From: Cardiobacterium sp. Marseille-Q4385
GTDB lineage: Bacteria > Pseudomonadota > Gammaproteobacteria > Cardiobacteriales > Cardiobacteriaceae
DNA length: 64,000 bases
Reading direction: 5' to 3'
Assembly (NCBI RefSeq): GCF_916618745.1
Contig: NZ_OU745373.1
Location: 2,246,501 to 2,310,500, forward strand
The position numbers and the translations under genes were made by a program. Position 1 is the stretch's first letter, and each line of letters starts with the position of its first letter. Below are positions 51,309 through 59,990 of the stretch, one piece after another. The notes under the pieces were generated by a model. The model worked only from the letters and a program-made list of their open reading frames with translations, was not told where the DNA came from and ran no database searches.

Positions 51309-53312
51309 TTAGTTGCGGCTGAGGATGTCCAGCACCGCTTGCGGGTCGCTGGTGGTTTTCAGCATGTCGATGTCGTCTTCGCTGTCAAGCGCGTTGGTGA
51401 GCGCGGCGATGACGCCGATGTGCTCGTTGTTCTGCGCGGCGATGCCGATGACGAGGTAGGCTTTGTCGCTGTCGTTCGTGCCGAAGCTGACGCCTTCCGG
51501 GTATTGGCAGAAGACGATGCCGGTTTTCAGCACGGCGTCTTTGGCGACGAGGGTACCGTGCGGGATGGCAATGCCTTCGCCGAGGTAGGTCGAGCTGTCG
51601 TTTTCGCGGGTGATCATCGCTTCGACGTAGTCGGGGGTGACGAAGCCGCCTTCGACAAGTTTGCGTCCGGCGAAGCGGATGGCTTCTTCTTTGCTGAGGG
51701 CGCGGCGGCCAAGGAAGATTTGTTCCGGGCCAAAGGCGTAGCGCGGGCTGCCGCCTTTGTTGCCGCGGCTGTCTGCGGCGGCGGTCGGGTGGTGGCCGAC
51801 TTTCAGTTTGGCGACGACCTGGTCGTAGAAAGCGCGGTCAAGGAAGTTGGTGAGCGAGAGGTGCTCGGCCTCGGGGCGCAGGGCTTTGGCGCGCGGGGTG
51901 AGATCCTGGTGGGTGATGACGAGGCGGGCATCGGCGGGCAAGTCGTTGATGGCGCAGTTTTTTACGTCAATGGCAAGGCCCGCATCCTGCACTTTTTTGC
52001 GCAGCATGCTGGCGCCGGTCGCGCTGGATCCCATGCCGGCGTCGCAGGCGACGTACACGGTTTTCAGGTCGTCGTACTGGTGCGTGTCGGTGCCAGCGCC
52101 CAGTTTCAAGGTCTGCATTTTGTCGCGCGCGGCGGAGAGTTCTTCGTCCCCGCTCGCCGGCATACGGCGCACGAAGAAGCTGGCGACGAGGAAGGACACC
52201 GCACAGGCGGCGGCAACGGAACACAGCACACCGAGATAGGTATCTTTCGGGGTCATGGCCATGACGGCGATGATGGAGCCGGGCGAGGCGGGCGAGACGA
52301 GGCCGGCATGCATGACGGTGAGGGTGAAGACGCCGGTCATGCCGCCTGCAATCACGGCGAGCAGGAGGCGCGGGTTCATCAGCACGTAGGGGAAGTAGAT
52401 TTCGTGGATGCCGCCGAAGAAGTGGATGATGGCGGCGCCGCCTGAGGTCTGCCGTGCCGAGCCTTTGCCGAACAGCATGTAGGCGAGCAGTACACCGAGG
52501 CCGGGGCCGGGGTTGGCTTCTATCAGGAAGAAGATGGATTTGCCAACGTCGTGCGATTGCTGGATGCCGAGCGGCGAGAAGATGCCGTGGTTGATGGCGT
52601 TGTTGAGGAACAGCACTTTGGCGGGCTCAACGAAAATGGAGGTCAGCGGTAGTAGTTCATTTTTGACGAGCACGTCCACCCCCGCCGCGAGCAGGCCAGA
52701 CAGCCCTTTCACCGCCGGACCGATGGCGAAGAAGGCGAGCAGGGCGAGAATCATGCCGATGATACCGGCGGAGAAGTTGTTGACCAGCATCTCGAAGCCG
52801 CTCTTGATTTTGCCGTCCACAGCGCGGTCGAAGGTTTTGATCGCCCAGCCGCCGAGCGGTCCGACGATCATCGCGCCGAGGAACATCGGGATGTCTGAAC
52901 CGACGATGACGCCCATCGTCGTAATCGCGCCAACCACCGCGCCGCGATCACCGCCGGCGAGTTTGCCGCCGGTGTAGCCGATGAGCAGCGGCAGCAGGTA
53001 GGTAATCATCGGGCCGACGATGCCTTTGCCGAGATACTGATCGTAAGTCGTTACGACATGCAGGAACGTTGCCGATATTTGTTGGTAATTAATCAGATTG
53101 CCGGAAATATCCTGCACGAATCTGGCTATTGCCTGCTGCAACGCGGCGTCATCACTGAACCCACCGAGCGCAGCCACCGGAAACCAGCCGGTTTTGATAA
53201 ACAGGGCCGTAATGAAGCCCCAAGCGATAAATGCGCCGATATTCGGCATCACCATATTGGAAAGGAAGCGGCCAAATTGCTGCACCTTCAACTTCGTGGA
53301 TTCAGAAAACAT
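51309..53312 (-). CDS. mtlA: PTS mannitol transporter EIICBA
   Basis: Imports and phosphorylates mannitol. The 667-residue protein combines the EIIC membrane domain (1 to about 345, with GGIHEIYFPYVLM substrate loop), EIIB (P-loop CDAGMGSSATGAS with the phospho-Cys near 421) and EIIA (AIPHGTL with the phospho-His near 584). Linkers make it slightly longer than the 637-residue E. coli form. Start chosen at the ATG at 53312 with GGAGG five bases upstream; the TTG just before it is too close to that site. A palindrome at 53347-53359 may be the operator. Confidence 0.96.
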   Translation of the reverse strand: MFSESTKLKVQQFGRFLSNMVMPNIGAFIAWGFITALFIKTGWFPVAALGGFSDDAALQQAIARFVQDISGNLINYQQISATFLHVVTTYDQYLGKGIVGPMITYLLPLLIGYTGGKLAGGDRGAVVGAITTMGVIVGSDIPMFLGAMIVGPLGGWAIKTFDRAVDGKIKSGFEMLVNNFSAGIIGMILALLAFFAIGPAVKGLSGLLAAGVDVLVKNELLPLTSIFVEPAKVLFLNNAINHGIFSPLGIQQSHDVGKSIFFLIEANPGPGLGVLLAYMLFGKGSARQTSGGAAIIHFFGGIHEIYFPYVLMNPRLLLAVIAGGMTGVFTLTVMHAGLVSPASPGSIIAVMAMTPKDTYLGVLCSVAAACAVSFLVASFFVRRMPASGDEELSAARDKMQTLKLGAGTDTHQYDDLKTVYVACDAGMGSSATGASMLRKKVQDAGLAIDVKNCAINDLPADARLVITHQDLTPRAKALRPEAEHLSLTNFLDRAFYDQVVAKLKVGHHPTAAADSRGNKGGSPRYAFGPEQIFLGRRALSKEEAIRFAGRKLVEGGFVTPDYVEAMITRENDSSTYLGEGIAIPHGTLVAKDAVLKTGIVFCQYPEGVSFGTNDSDKAYLVIGIAAQNNEHIGVIAALTNALDSEDDIDMLKTTSDPQAVLDILSRN

Positions 53313-53346
53313 CAAGCCTCCGCAGGTTATTTTGCATAAATGAACT

Positions 53347-53359
53347 GAACGTTACGTTC
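53347..53359. promoter_or_regulatory. Palindrome upstream of mtlA, candidate operator
   Basis: GAACGTTACGTTC is a perfect palindrome around a single central base, 35-47 bases before the mtlA start, in an otherwise AT-rich region. It may bind a LacI/GntR-type or other mannitol regulator not encoded in the window. Confidence 0.4.
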
Positions 53360-53428
53360 TACCGTCGCGCATCATAGGTTATTTCCCAAAGTGGTTAAAC
53401 ACCTGCCGGGCGTGCTGTGCGCAGCGGC

Positions 53429-53809
53429 TTACCCGCCCAGGCTACCCAACGCCGGACAATCGGCGGCGTCATGCACCCCAGCGTGTGCGATCGTCTGCAA
53501 AAAGGCGCGGATTTCCATGAGCTGCGCAATTTTCTCTTCCACCTGCTGCAACTGCGCCGCCACCAGCGCGTCGGCGCGGTCATGCTCCGCCGGATGACTC
53601 TTCAGCCGCTGCAACAGGCGGATGTCGTCCAGCGTGAAGCCCAGCGCACGGCAGGATTTGATGAACGCCAGCGCGTGCAACGTCGCCTCGTCATAAATGC
53701 GGTAGCCGTTGGCGGCGCGCTGCGGCGGCGGTAACAGCCCGCTCTTTTCATAAAAGCGCACCGTCTCGGCATTCACCCCGCTGCGCGCGCTCAGTTCGCG
53801 GATTTTCAT
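53429..53809 (-). CDS. MerR-family metal-responsive regulator (ZntR/CadR/PbrR-like)
   Basis: A 126-residue MerR protein: HTH and wing (IRELSARSGVNAETVRFYEKSGLLPPP, GYRIYDEATLHALAFI), the dimerisation coiled coil (85-110), and a short metal-binding loop region with Cys118 in DAADCPAL; a conserved Cys also occurs in FIKSCRALGF. This pattern suits divalent Zn/Cd/Pb sensing better than copper. It is divergent from a CDF zinc exporter, with the operator-promoter between them. Its likely role is induction of that exporter under metal excess. Confidence 0.9.
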   Translation of the reverse strand: MKIRELSARSGVNAETVRFYEKSGLLPPPQRAANGYRIYDEATLHALAFIKSCRALGFTLDDIRLLQRLKSHPAEHDRADALVAAQLQQVEEKIAQLMEIRAFLQTIAHAGVHDAADCPALGSLGG

Positions 53810-53821
53810 ATTACTTGTTAC

Positions 53822-53852
53822 TTGACCTCGTAGTGACTACGGACTTTACCAT
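53822..53852 (+). promoter_or_regulatory. MerR-type promoter with long spacer in front of CDF exporter
   Basis: TTGACC (53822-53827) and TACCAT (53847-53852) are separated by 19 bases, the over-long spacer typical of MerR-activated promoters. The spacer contains the perfect dyad CGTAGTGACTACG (53829-53841), similar in its TAGT..ACTA centre to CadR/PbrR operators. The MerR-family gene begins 13 bases to the left and the exporter 32 bases to the right. Confidence 0.75.
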
Positions 53853-53883
53853 GCCCATCACAAACCACCACGAGGAAATCACC

Positions 53884-54513
53884 ATGAAAGAGGACACCCT
53901 GACCCTGCCCGCCGCGCATGAACATCACCATGCCCATGTGCACAGCCACATCCCGCAGAACCGCAGAATCCTGGCGCTGAGTTTCGCCATCATCACCGCT
54001 TACATGGGCGTGGAATTGCTCGGCGGCTGGCTCTTCCATAGCCTAACACTGCTCGCCGACGCCGGGCATATGGCGAACGACAGCTTCTCGCTCTTCCTCG
54101 CCCTGCTCGCTCTTTTCCTCCCACCGCGCGGGCAGAAAGGGTTTGCCCTGCTTAACGGCGCCTCGTTGCTGCTGGTGGCCGTGCTAATCCTGCATGAAGC
54201 ATGGGAACGCTGGACGGCCCCCACGCCCATGCTGGCCGGGCCGATGCTGGCGGTGGCATTCGCCGGCCTGCTGGTCAACCTCATCGTCGCCCGCCTGATG
54301 CTGCACGGCGATCATAGCAACCTCAACGTCAAAGCCGCCTACCTGCACGTGCTGGCCGACCTGCTCGGCTCGGTGGTCGCCATCGTCGCGGGCCTTGCCG
54401 CCTGGCTGCTCGGCTGGCAGTGGGTGGATACCGTCGCCAGCGCCCTGCTTGCCCTCTTTATCCTGAAAAGTGGCTGGCAGATCAGCCATCAAGCCTGGCA
54501 GGAATGGCGCTGA
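53884..54513 (+). CDS. CDF-family zinc/cadmium exporter, short form
   Basis: Inner-membrane metal-proton antiporter of 209 residues. His-rich start (HEHHHAHVHSH, residues 12-22), six hydrophobic helices, and two metal-site motifs: HxxxD at His62/Asp66 (ADAGHMANDS) and His155/Asp159 (LHVLADLLGS), the HD-HD set for zinc. It stops right after helix six (QISHQAWQEWR), so the roughly 85-residue cytoplasmic C-terminal domain of ZitB/CzcD is missing. Start at the ATG at 53884 with GAGGAAAT; the frame opens 23 codons earlier, over the promoter. A repeat array follows immediately. It is either a natural short CDF or truncated. Confidence 0.88.
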   Translation: MKEDTLTLPAAHEHHHAHVHSHIPQNRRILALSFAIITAYMGVELLGGWLFHSLTLLADAGHMANDSFSLFLALLALFLPPRGQKGFALLNGASLLLVAVLILHEAWERWTAPTPMLAGPMLAVAFAGLLVNLIVARLMLHGDHSNLNVKAAYLHVLADLLGSVVAIVAGLAAWLLGWQWVDTVASALLALFILKSGWQISHQAWQEWR

Positions 54514-54544
54514 AAAAGAATCGTCGTGTGTATGGCGGATGGTC

Positions 54545-54745
54545 GGCCGCCAAGCGGGACAAACACGGGCTCCTTGTCTTTTGAGACGTTGCAGGCAACG
54601 TCTCTACGTTTTTCTTTCTGCGTAGCATCATCGTGCGAGTGGAAGCCGCCAAGCGGGATAAATACTGGACTCGCAAACCGCCGCCAAGCGGGATAAACAC
54701 TGGGCTCACAAACCGCAGCCAAGCGGAATAAATACAGGGACGCCA
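54545..54745 (+). repeat. Repeat cluster after CDF exporter gene
   Basis: Four members of the AAGCGGGATAAAT family (near 54550, 54650, 54684, 54719) and one AGACGTTGC-AG-GCAACGTCT palindrome (about 54581-54604) followed by CTACGTTTTTCTTTC and a TAGCA-TCATCGTGC segment. The palindrome and its 3' extension match those at 49986-50040 closely, showing that this is a mobile or copied composite unit. Confidence 0.85.
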
Positions 54746-54753
54746 CACAACCC

Positions 54754-54779
54754 AAAACCGCCCCGAAGGGCGGTTTTTG
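54754..54779. terminator. Terminator between CDF exporter and flavin reductase genes
   Basis: AAAACCGCCC / GGGCGGTTTT with a 4-base CGAA loop, followed by T; it ends 4 bases from the minus-strand gene's stop and can serve both directions. Confidence 0.88.
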
Positions 54780-54782
54780 GTA

Positions 54783-55361
54783 TCAGCCTGAACTATGGCC
54801 GACATTCAAGCCGCTGCCGATGCGGTAGAACTGCCCGCCAGCGACGTAGTGCAGGGTTTTGAGTTCGTCGCCGACATCATCGAAGTGCCAGTGCCCGTCG
54901 CGGAAGACGCGTGCATCCGCCCAGGCGGCGACGGCTTCGGCGAGGAAAAGGTCGTAGTTTTCCTGGTTATGCGGTTCGGGGATGAGGCGGCAGATGAGGT
55001 AGGCGGCGCAACCTTTAATGAGCGGGGTGCGGTGCCCTTCCGGATAGAAGGTTTTGATGCTGCAATCTGCCAGTTTGTGCGGATTATCGCGGCCGCTCGT
55101 GCTGCCGAGGGCAACGACTTGTGCGACCTGCGCCGCAAACGGCACTTGCACGCCGAGGTAACCGCTTTCTTCGATGAGGCGGCGGGTATAGGCGGCGCGG
55201 TCAATGATGGCGGTGATTTTGGCTGGATCGAAGTCAAAGAGGCCAACCCAGGATGCGCTCATGGCACTCTCGCGACCACCGTGGGCGGCAGAAAGGATGA
55301 CCGTCGGGCCGTGATTGAGGAGGCGGTAGGCTTTGTCGAGGGGAACGGGCTGGAGGTTCAT
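54783..55361 (-). CDS. Flavin reductase-like domain protein
   Basis: A 192-residue FMN-binding split-barrel protein: LNHGPTVILSAAHGGRESAMSASWVG, ITAIIDRAAYTRRLIEESGYLGVQVP, and the HKLADCSIKTFYPEG segment typical of flavin reductase/flavoredoxin-type proteins. It likely binds FMN and reduces it with NAD(P)H or acts in a diffusible-flavin system; partner unknown. Its start overlaps the upstream NAD-binding protein gene by 4 bases. Confidence 0.85.
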   Translation of the reverse strand: MNLQPVPLDKAYRLLNHGPTVILSAAHGGRESAMSASWVGLFDFDPAKITAIIDRAAYTRRLIEESGYLGVQVPFAAQVAQVVALGSTSGRDNPHKLADCSIKTFYPEGHRTPLIKGCAAYLICRLIPEPHNQENYDLFLAEAVAAWADARVFRDGHWHFDDVGDELKTLHYVAGGQFYRIGSGLNVGHSSG

Positions 55362-56011
55362 GGATTTTCCTGCAAGTGTTGGCGGATGTCTGCGGGGGAA
55401 TAGGTTTTCACGCCGTCCTGCGGGTCAAGAGCGGCGACGAGCAGGGCGCGGGCGAGTTCGGCGACGGGTAGCGGGCGCTGGCTGCGCAACAGGCCGATAG
55501 CGTTCAGGGCGTGCAGGATGCGGGCGCTGATTTTTTCGCCGGGGCGGTCGCTGTCCGGGCGGATAAGCAATGGCGGACGGAAGATGCGCAGGCGTGGGTA
55601 GCCGAGCGCGGTGATCGCTTCTTCCAGCGCGCCTTTCATGCGCGGATAAAAGAAGGGCGAGCGGGCATTGGCACCGGCGGCAGAAACCAGCACCAGTGTG
55701 CCCGCACCGTTTTTCCGCGCAGCACGGGCGAAATCGAGCGCGGCCTGGTAGTCGATTTGCCATTGTGCGTCTTTGCTGCCTGCTACTTTCAGGGTTGTGC
55801 CGAGGCAGATGAAGACGGTATCGCCGCGCACTTCATCAACCCATTGCTGCGGCTGGCTGAAATCAATAGCGTGGTTATGCAGTTTTTCGTGGCTAAAGGC
55901 GGGTTCACGGCGACCGTAGCTGTCGATGCGTTCTACCGCCGGAGCAGCGGCAAGCAGCGGCAGTAGCGCGCGGCCAGTAGCGCCCGTCGCGCCGATGATG
56001 AGGGTTTTCAT
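55358..56011 (-). CDS. NAD(P)-binding Rossmann-fold protein (HTATIP2/YwnB-like)
   Basis: A 217-residue atypical short-chain dehydrogenase. Nucleotide-binding IIGATGATGRALLP is at residues 4-17; TVFICLGTT and LVLVSAAGANARSPFFYPRMKG follow, with the Ser/Tyr pattern of the family but no classical YxxxK elsewhere. Start at the ATG at 56011 with AAGG nine bases upstream; the longer frame has no support. It is paired with the flavin reductase-like gene, so the two may form a small redox unit. Confidence 0.85.
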   Translation of the reverse strand: MKTLIIGATGATGRALLPLLAAAPAVERIDSYGRREPAFSHEKLHNHAIDFSQPQQWVDEVRGDTVFICLGTTLKVAGSKDAQWQIDYQAALDFARAARKNGAGTLVLVSAAGANARSPFFYPRMKGALEEAITALGYPRLRIFRPPLLIRPDSDRPGEKISARILHALNAIGLLRSQRPLPVAELARALLVAALDPQDGVKTYSPADIRQHLQENP

Positions 56012-56213
56012 AAATAACCTTGCAGGGTGATGAGGAAGGCGCTGTAATTGGGGCAGCGGCGGGGTTTTCAATTACCAGGGTTAGCCGTCGCGCCCGCCAA
56101 GCGGGGGAACGGGTTATTCCGTTACCCGCTTCTTTGTCGCAACGCTTTGGCTTTTGCGATCAAGCGGCTATATTGCGCGCCCTTCATAACTCACACACCC
56201 AAGGAGAGAACCC

Positions 56214-58031
56214 ATGTGCGGAATCGTCGCCGGCGTCGCCGAACGCAATATCACCCCCATCCTGCTTGAAGGCCTGAAACGCCTCGAATATCGCGGCTAT
56301 GACTCGGCCGGACTCGCCGTCTGTCACAGTGGCCGCATCGAGCGCTGCCGTGCCGTCGGCAAAGTGGCGAGCCTCGTCGCCAAAGTGCAGGAAGAACAAC
56401 TCAGCGGCACGAGCGGCATCGCCCACACCCGCTGGGCGACGCACGGCGTGCCAAGCGAACGCAATGCCCACCCGCATATGAGCGGCGAACGCATCGCCGT
56501 CGTCCACAACGGCATCATCGAAAACTACCAGGAAATCCGCGACGAACTGCGCGCGCGCGGCTACACCTTCCACAGCGACACCGACACCGAAGTCATCGCC
56601 CACCTCATCGACAGCCATTACCGCGACGACTTGCACGCCGCTGTCCTCACCGCCACTGCCCGTCTGCGCGGCGCTTATGCCATCGCCGTGCTCGCCGCCG
56701 ACCGCCCCGACGAAATCATCGCTGCCCGCCACGGCTCGCCGATGGTCATCGGCCTCGGTATCGGCGAACACTTCGCCGCCTCCGACATCTACGCCCTCCT
56801 GCCCGTCACCCGCCGCTTCATCTCCATGCAGGAAAACGACAGCGCGCGCATCACGAAAGACGGCTACCAGATTTACGACGCGAGCGGCGCCCCCGTCGTC
56901 CGCGCCGAAAGCGAAAGCGAACAAAGCGCCGACCTCACCGGCAAAGGCGGCTACAAACACTACATGCAAAAAGAAATCTTCGAACAGCCGACCGCGATTG
57001 CCGACACCCTCGAAGGCCGCCTCGCTCACGGCGAACTGCATCTCACCAGCCTGCGCCCGGAACTGCTCGCCAGCCTCGCGCGCACGCGGCAAATCCACGT
57101 TATCGCCTGCGGCACCAGCTACCACGCGGGGCTGGTCATGAAATACCACTTCGAAGAAAACGGCATCCCGACCAGCGTCGAATACGCCAGCGAATACCTC
57201 TACCGCCCCATCGCCGTACCGGCAGACACCCTGCTCATCACCCTCTCCCAATCCGGCGAAACCGCTGACACCCTCGCCGCCCTGGAAAAAGGCAAACAGG
57301 ACGGGCGCTACCTCGATAACCTCGCCATCTGCAACGTTCCCGAAAGCGCGCTGACCCGCGCCGCCGCGCACACCATCCTCACCCGCGCCGGGCGGGAAAT
57401 CGGCGTCGCCTCCACCAAAGCCTTCGTCACCCAGCTTGCCGTGCTTCATCTCGTCAACGCCATCATCGCCGAACTGCAAGGCCGCGCCTACAGCCGCGAA
57501 CGGCTTGCCGCTTTCGACCGCCTGCCGCGCGAACTGCACGACATCCTCGCCCTCGAACCCGCCATCGCCCAAGCAGCGAAAAGCCTCGAACACCGCCACG
57601 GCTGCCTCTACCTGGGGCGCGGCGAAAACTACCCGCTCGCCGCCGAAGGTGCGCTCAAACTGAAAGAACTCGCCTACATCCACGCCGAAGCCCACCCCGC
57701 CGGCGAACTCAAACACGGCCCGCTGGCGCTGGTGGACGAACACATGCCCGTCATCGCCCTCATCAAGCACGACGCATTGGCCGAAAAAGTCATCAGCAAC
57801 CTTGAAGTCGTGCAGGCGCGCGGCGGCCGCCTCATCCTCTTTGCCGACGACCGTGTTGCCCTCGAAGGCTTCCCCGGCGCGCAAATCATCCGCCTCGGCC
57901 AGCTCGACGACCTCACTGCCGCCATCGCCAGCATCATCCCGCTGCAACTTTTTGCCTACCACGTCGCCCTGCTGAAAGGCACGGACGTGGATCAGCCGCG
58001 CAACCTTGCCAAATCGGTGACGGTGGAATAA
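56214..58031 (+). CDS. glmS: Glutamine--fructose-6-phosphate aminotransferase
   Basis: First committed enzyme of UDP-GlcNAc synthesis. The 605-residue protein has an N-terminal class II glutaminase (CGIVAGVAERN, nucleophile Cys2) and two SIS isomerase domains (ACGTSYHAGLV, LSQSGETADTL, GRGENYPLAAEGALKLKE). C-terminus NLAKSVTVE is canonical. It starts at the ATG at 56214 with GGAGA. The mRNA 3' end is strongly structured (58021-58078). The usual glmU is not adjacent. Confidence 0.97.
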   Translation: MCGIVAGVAERNITPILLEGLKRLEYRGYDSAGLAVCHSGRIERCRAVGKVASLVAKVQEEQLSGTSGIAHTRWATHGVPSERNAHPHMSGERIAVVHNGIIENYQEIRDELRARGYTFHSDTDTEVIAHLIDSHYRDDLHAAVLTATARLRGAYAIAVLAADRPDEIIAARHGSPMVIGLGIGEHFAASDIYALLPVTRRFISMQENDSARITKDGYQIYDASGAPVVRAESESEQSADLTGKGGYKHYMQKEIFEQPTAIADTLEGRLAHGELHLTSLRPELLASLARTRQIHVIACGTSYHAGLVMKYHFEENGIPTSVEYASEYLYRPIAVPADTLLITLSQSGETADTLAALEKGKQDGRYLDNLAICNVPESALTRAAAHTILTRAGREIGVASTKAFVTQLAVLHLVNAIIAELQGRAYSRERLAAFDRLPRELHDILALEPAIAQAAKSLEHRHGCLYLGRGENYPLAAEGALKLKELAYIHAEAHPAGELKHGPLALVDEHMPVIALIKHDALAEKVISNLEVVQARGGRLILFADDRVALEGFPGAQIIRLGQLDDLTAAIASIIPLQLFAYHVALLKGTDVDQPRNLAKSVTVE

Positions 58032-58078
58032 GGGCACGCAAAGACCGCCCGGTTAGTAAAACCGGGCGTATTCCACCG
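58021..58078 (+). terminator. Nested inverted repeats at the 3' end of glmS
   Basis: The outer arms CGGTGGAATA (58021-58030, containing the stop codon) and TATTCCACCG (58069-58078) are perfectly complementary. They enclose a perfect inner hairpin CGCCCGGTT / AACCGGGCG (58046-58068). T residues after it are few. A further CTTTCCTAT / ATAGGAAAG pair lies at 58155-58182. Confidence 0.65.
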
Positions 58079-58198
58079 TAGCTGGGAGCGAAAAAGGCGA
58101 CAGCTGCATTCTATGGTTGAATAGATAAAAAATTGTAACGGCGTCGCCTTGTCTCTTTCCTATTGAAGCCACTATAGGAAAGGCGATAGCCGTCAATG

Positions 58199-58231
58199 AA
58201 AACGCCGAATGCTTGCGGCATTCGGCGTTTT
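58199..58231. terminator. Terminator after metK
   Basis: A perfect 14-base stem AAAACGCCGAATGC / GCATTCGGCGTTTT with a 5-base loop lies 18 bases after the metK stop in the convergent glmS-metK gap. Confidence 0.88.
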
Positions 58232-58248
58232 GCAATGGAGGGAAATTC

Positions 58249-59394
<1,146 letters not shown>

Positions 59395-59523
59395 GCCGTT
59401 CTCCTAGGTGAAAAGAGTGAATGAAATACCGCTGCTCAACCCTCTGCGGCGGACGGTGTTATCGTATCAAAATTAACTGATGGCGATGATAACGGCTGCG
59501 CATAACGCTATATCAAGCGGCTC

Positions 59524-59871
59524 TCAGTGCAATATCCGCTTGATACAGGCACTGACTGTCTTCACGGCAACATTGGCGACCGCCTGATCTCGCGTCGCAG
59601 GATTGATGACCTGCAATATCTCCTGATTCGTCATATTCGCGGGCGCTTCCTCGCTGACGCAGCCGCAGATCTTGTTTTCCCACTGTTTTTTTACCTCACT
59701 GCCCATTAAGGCGGAGGCGATCTGCCATTCCTGGCGCTTGTTGAGCTGGGTGCGGCATTGCTGGTCAACCAGCGGCGAGACAATTTCCCGCGCCACATTT
59801 TCCGAGACACGGCCATCAGCAGCACAACCGGCGAGCAGGACGGCGAAAGAGAACAGCAGCGTTTTTTGCAT
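59524..59871 (-). CDS. Small putative lipoprotein, unknown function
   Basis: A 115-residue protein with a signal peptide and lipobox LLAGC (Cys16), followed by a helical, cysteine-containing domain (Cys38 in QQCRTQL; CGC near 68-70; Cys near the end in VSACIKRILH) that may form disulfides. It has no recognised family. It stands alone between metK and divergent glpQ, starting at the ATG at 59871. Confidence 0.75.
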   Translation of the reverse strand: MQKTLLFSFAVLLAGCAADGRVSENVAREIVSPLVDQQCRTQLNKRQEWQIASALMGSEVKKQWENKICGCVSEEAPANMTNQEILQVINPATRDQAVANVAVKTVSACIKRILH

Positions 59872-59932
59872 AAAAATTTCCGATAGATAAGAAGGATGAG
59901 CATTATAGCGGCGAAAAGGTGTGAAAAATCTG

Positions 59933-59960
59933 TGGACATTGTGTGAAATAAGCCTAAAAT
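59933..59960 (+). promoter_or_regulatory. Candidate sigma-70 promoter of the phosphodiesterase gene
   Basis: TGGACA (59933-59938) and TAAAAT (59955-59960) with a 16-base spacer, 30 bases before the start codon at 59991. Confidence 0.6.
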
Positions 59961-59990
59961 GCGCGCGGATTTACACATCGGAGTAACAAA

